Source: Polyangiaceae bacterium
Lineage (GTDB): Bacteria > Myxococcota_A > Polyangia > Polyangiales > Polyangiaceae
Direction of reading: 5' to 3'
Assembly (NCBI GenBank): GCA_019637265.1
Contig: JAHBVY010000006.1
Span: 124,001-188,000, forward strand
DNA length: 64,000 bases
Shown: positions 61,349 through 64,000 of the stretch, piece by piece
How positions within the stretch are numbered: position 1 is the stretch's first letter
Layout of the letters: each line of letters begins with the position of its first letter
The notes under the pieces: model-generated
The model's database searches: none
What the model saw: only the letters and a program-made list of their open reading frames with translations
What the model was told of the DNA's origin: nothing
Position numbers and translations under genes: made by a program

Positions 61349-61379
61349 GACTCGACTCCTCGGTGGGGGAAGCTGCCAC

Positions 61380-61407
61380 GCAACCGGGGCTGGATGAGCC
61401 CGGTTGC
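61380..61407 (-). promoter_or_regulatory. Inverted repeat upstream of the regulator gene
   Basis: GCAACCGGG / CCCGGTTGC around an 10-base centre, 31 bases before the GTG start. A second small stem GAAAC/GTTTC lies at about 61421-61433. They may be an operator or leader structure. Confidence 0.45.
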
Positions 61408-61450
61408 AGTGAGAGTACAACGAAACGAGGTTTCAGTGGTACTAGATTGT

Positions 61451-63094
61451 TCACCCGGTGGAGCGGGGATCGGCCCAGGGGATGGGGTAGGTGTACGGCG
61501 TGTAGGGGTGCTCCGCCTTGCTCTGGAGCTCCAGGTGCGCGACCAAGAGCGCCGGGCTCACCGTGGTGACTGGCAGGTAGCCTGACTCTGCGCCGCACTG
61601 GGCGTTGTCCACGTGGTACTCGCCGCCCGCGGCGATGATGGAGCGGATCGCGTTGAGCGGCGTCCCCACGAAGTTCACGCCTCGGATCAGCGCCTCGCTG
61701 CCGTCGGGAAACACGCGGGTGGCGAGGTTGATGTCGCCGAGGAAGGCCTGGAAATTGTAGCCCTCGGTGGCGGTCTCGCCGCCGTCGGCGCGCACGATGC
61801 GGATGCCGTAGGGCACCCCCTGACGGCGGATCTCCTCCACCAGCTTTCGCCGCAGCGCCTCGCGGCTGTGCGCCTGGTGGCTCTCGAGCACGGTGACCGC
61901 CATGCGGCTCATCGCCCGCTGGTGCATTCGACTGCGCCCATGACCATTCGAGCGGTGCCGGGCGCTGATGCCTGCGCGTGAGGTGAGGAAACCTGTCAAT
62001 ACCCCGCGGTCGATCAGCGAGGCGCGCGTCGCGCCCACGCCCTCGTCATCGTAGCGGTAGTGGCCCACCAGTGAGCGCCCCTCGAAGTGGCTGAGCGACG
62101 CGTCGTCGTACATCGACAGGAACTCGGGCAGCACGCGCTCGCCCACGGTGTCGCGGAAGGTCTGACCCTCCCCCGGCGACAGCAGCCGGTTGCCCTCCAG
62201 GCGATGCCCCAGCGCCTCGTGCACCAAGAGCCCCGCTGGGCCTGGCTCGAGCAGCACGGGGCCGGAGAACGAGCGCACCACCGGGGCCTTGCTGAGGGAG
62301 CGCAGCAGCTCGACGGCGTCTTGGATCTCACGGGTGAGGGCGGCGAGGGTCGGCAGCTCGCTGGGGTCCGCCACGTAGTGGGTGAGCGTCCAGGGGAAGG
62401 CGTCCCCCGTCGGGCCGAGCAGCCACAGGTAGGCGTCGATGGACCAGTATGCCTGACGTTGGATGAGCTGGGTGCCCTCGCTGCTCACGAACACCTTGAG
62501 CGAGTCGCGGCACTGGAACTCGACGTGGCTGGTCGAGATGTCGGGGTACGCGCGGATCTTCGCTGACGCTCGCTGGACCAGGCGCGTGAAGGCCGCCGTG
62601 TCCACCTCGGCGCGAGGGCGCCACGCGAGGTCTCGCGCCGGCGCGCGCCGCTCGAAGGCGGGCAAGTGCCGTGAGGTGTTGACGTACGTGAGCTCGTCCG
62701 CCTGCTTGCGGAGGTAGCCCTCCATCGCCTCGCGGTAGCGCGCGTCGGTGAGGCGCCACAGCGCGTGGCGCACTCCAGCGAGGTCATCGCCGAACGGCAG
62801 CTCCACGTAGCCATAAGACTCCTCGTCTGTGGCGTTGTCGTTCAGGCCACCCTCCTGCACCTGGTCGTAGCGGCGGGTGCCGACGCGCACGTCGGTGAGG
62901 CAGTCTCGCCGACGGTAACCGCCGCTCGCGTGGAGCGCGCCGTAGCGTGCCTGGATCCGCCACACGTGCTCGTCCCGCACCAGGTAGGAGAGGTAGTAGG
63001 GTTTCGGCTGGGGGCGCCGCCGGAGGTGCGTCAGAGCCCGCTCCACCTCCTGGGTCATCATCTCGCACAGCCTGAGGGTCTCGCGGCGCTTCAT
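61451..63094 (-). CDS. TldD/PmbA-family metalloprotease
   Basis: 547 residues of the TldD/PmbA family: an N-terminal helical domain, a beta-rich middle, and a metal site HEALGHRLE (H292, E293, H297) of the HExxxH type. TldD enzymes process modified peptides (microcin B17) and some toxins. The C-terminal Cys in DNAQCGAESGYLP would be the third ligand region. A partner PmbA/TldE gene is not adjacent. Its presence with an unusual regulator, rather than its usual partner, suggests a separate role. ATG 63094 has no clear Shine-Dalgarno. Confidence 0.85.
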   Translation of the reverse strand: MKRRETLRLCEMMTQEVERALTHLRRRPQPKPYYLSYLVRDEHVWRIQARYGALHASGGYRRRDCLTDVRVGTRRYDQVQEGGLNDNATDEESYGYVELPFGDDLAGVRHALWRLTDARYREAMEGYLRKQADELTYVNTSRHLPAFERRAPARDLAWRPRAEVDTAAFTRLVQRASAKIRAYPDISTSHVEFQCRDSLKVFVSSEGTQLIQRQAYWSIDAYLWLLGPTGDAFPWTLTHYVADPSELPTLAALTREIQDAVELLRSLSKAPVVRSFSGPVLLEPGPAGLLVHEALGHRLEGNRLLSPGEGQTFRDTVGERVLPEFLSMYDDASLSHFEGRSLVGHYRYDDEGVGATRASLIDRGVLTGFLTSRAGISARHRSNGHGRSRMHQRAMSRMAVTVLESHQAHSREALRRKLVEEIRRQGVPYGIRIVRADGGETATEGYNFQAFLGDINLATRVFPDGSEALIRGVNFVGTPLNAIRSIIAAGGEYHVDNAQCGAESGYLPVTTVSPALLVAHLELQSKAEHPYTPYTYPIPWADPRSTG

Positions 63095-63160
63095 GTCATT
63101 GGGGGCTCCCCGGCGGGAGTCGGCGCGGTTCTAGAGCAGCGATCGGTTTGCCGCCAGACG

Positions 63161-63203
63161 GACCAGGGAAACCGTCCCCATGCGGGGCCCGGTTTCCCTG
63201 GTC
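63161..63203. repeat. 13-bp perfect inverted repeat
   Basis: GACCAGGGAAACC (63161-63173) and GGTTTCCCTGGTC (63191-63203); the 17-base centre itself contains CCCC-ATGC-GGGG. It lies 67 bases before the start of the TldD-like gene. Confidence 0.8.
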
Positions 63204-63321
63204 CTCCGCTGGGTGTTGCTTCCCTTCGCGCCGCTCTAGCCGTCGGATTCGAGGACGACCCACGGTAAACCGTTCGTCGTCCTGGAGCAGCGCACGGCTG
63301 CCCGCCAGCGGGGCGGGTGCA

Positions 63322-63335
63322 CCAGAAAGTTCTGG
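63322..63335. promoter_or_regulatory. Operator-like palindrome
   Basis: CCAGAAAGTTCTGG: two 6-base arms around AG, in the spacer upstream of the TldD-like gene. A regulator-binding site is a guess. Confidence 0.35.
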
Positions 63336-63758
63336 CGGTGTTGAAACGGGGTCACCGCTGCGCTGCGGGGCGCTGAGCGGCGGCTCCTCGGGGCTCCGGT
63401 GTTTGGCTCGGTTCAGCGCCGATTCAGGTGGCGCCGGGCGTCCGGTGGTACACACTCCGCTCCCCACCCCCGATCCGGCTTGGGTCCATGTTTGGGGGAG
63501 GGCGGGGTGAGAGGGTGCCTGGCCCCTCGTCGCCGGCTGCGCGCCCCGCACCACCGTTCGTGTTGCCCCTCATGATCTCTGACTCCACCCAGCTCCGCTC
63601 CCCTCGTCACCGCGCGTACGCGCGGGCAGGCGGGGGTTCGGGGCGGCGAAGTGGGGTCGAAGTCACAGCGAGCGCTCTGGGTTGGCGGCGCTCCACGGAG
63701 CGGGCTGAGGCGCTGCGGTGCGGGGCGGTCTCCAGCGCGGGGCTGTCTGGAGCAGCGG

Positions 63759-63825
63759 GGCTCCGCAGCGCTGTAGGGCTCCGCAGCGCTGTAGGGCTCC
63801 GCAGCGCTGTAGGGCTCCGCAGCGC
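63759..63825. repeat. 18-bp tandem repeat, 3.7 copies
   Basis: GGCTCCGCAGCGCTGTAG at 63759, 63777 and 63795, then a partial fourth copy. It lies 90 bases before the partial gene at 63915. Confidence 0.9.
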
Positions 63826-63914
63826 CGCGGCGGTGGCGTCGCGCTAGCTTTTGTTTTTGCGTGTGGGAACGTCCCCCTGCACCGCACACCTTCCAACGAG
63901 AACGAGGTTCGCAC

Positions 63915-64000
63915 GTGGCAAGCAAGAGCACTTCGACCCAGGGCAAGTCGCCGAGCAAGGACACCAAGTCGAAGTCGGCTGTCTCGAACAGCGTGAAGGC
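63915..64000 (+). CDS. 5' end of a gene cut by the window edge
   Basis: GTG 63915 is preceded by GAGG seven bases upstream. The 28 residues that fit are rich in Ser, Lys and Thr (ASKSTSTQGKSPSKDTKSK then SAVSNSVK). Such a basic, flexible start could belong to a nucleic-acid-binding protein, but the family cannot be told. The remainder lies beyond the window. Confidence 0.6.
   Translation, partial: MASKSTSTQGKSPSKDTKSKSAVSNSVK

Larger units (their letters stand above)
63095..63914. other. 820-base spacer with repeats
   Basis: No convincing gene. It contains an inverted repeat (63161-63203), an operator-like palindrome (63322-63335) and an 18-bp tandem repeat (63759-63825). Antisense and sense open frames here are low complexity. 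Confidence 0.5.

Noticed and set aside
63759-63825. CRISPR array
   Set aside because: Units are contiguous 18-mers with no spacers and no cas genes nearby; the Cys-rich gene repeats are coding modules, not CRISPR.

Overview
The window is high-GC bacterial DNA with dense, mostly housekeeping gene content. It most likely comes from a myxobacterium (phylum Myxococcota, probably class Polyangiia). The main evidence is two secreted proteins with MYXO-CTERM-like tails (5714-9196 and 56860-60597), a TIGR04563-like small protein, a DUF2378-like protein, many lipoproteins with Ala/Pro-rich linkers, and genes chained by 4-base ATGA or GTGA overlaps. I see no rRNA, tRNA, CRISPR array, phage or intact insertion sequence.

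Layout. 0.1-2.6 kb: minus operon of a ketopantoate reductase-like enzyme, an SCO1 copper chaperone and a HAD phosphatase. 2.7-9.2 kb: a GT-C-like membrane protein, a GNAT acetyltransferase and a 1160-residue Cys-rich surface lipoprotein. 9.2-16.3 kb, minus strand: recQ-recX, a cyclopropane-fatty-acid synthase homologue, a thioredoxin-like lipoprotein, an orphan HxsB-like radical SAM enzyme and PgpA. 16.4-24.3 kb: lipoproteins, membrane proteins, a CDP-alcohol phosphatidyltransferase, an MFS transporter, an SGNH hydrolase and a glutathione peroxidase. 24.3-29.4 kb, minus strand: a membrane aminopropyltransferase-like protein translationally linked to a DUF4178 protein, with two uncharacterised genes upstream. 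29.6-36.2 kb: GlpA/GlpB-like glycerol-3-phosphate dehydrogenase subunits, a DUF2378-like protein and aconitase AcnA. 36.3-42.6 kb: a C-terminal processing protease, a small RHH-like protein, an alpha/beta hydrolase, an FGE-like lipoprotein and a second aconitase-family enzyme with its swivel domain first. 42.8-47.3 kb: two plus-strand operons, one with DUF1844 and HtrA, the other with an ECF sigma factor, a membrane anti-sigma candidate and a secreted protein. 47.5-63.1 kb, minus strand: a histidine-kinase-like protein lacking its ATPase domain, a TonB-like protein, TatD, an APC transporter, PrkA kinase, a lipoprotein, a subtilase with FG-GAP repeats, a REC-HTH regulator and a TldD-like protease. 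A truncated gene begins at 63915.

The most unusual signals are in DNA between genes. A ~158-bp element occurs three times (5472-5629, 33106-33262, 51037-51195), each copy pointing into the next gene. A T-tract/G-tract motif ending in TTGG recurs at six intergenic sites, five of them just after stop codons. A -10-like hexamer (TANNNT in most cases) sits 6-9 bases before the start codon of many genes that lack a Shine-Dalgarno sequence, suggesting widespread leaderless transcription. Short tandem duplications with unit lengths divisible by three are frequent at gene ends and in spacers. All functions are inferred by reading motifs; no database search was possible.
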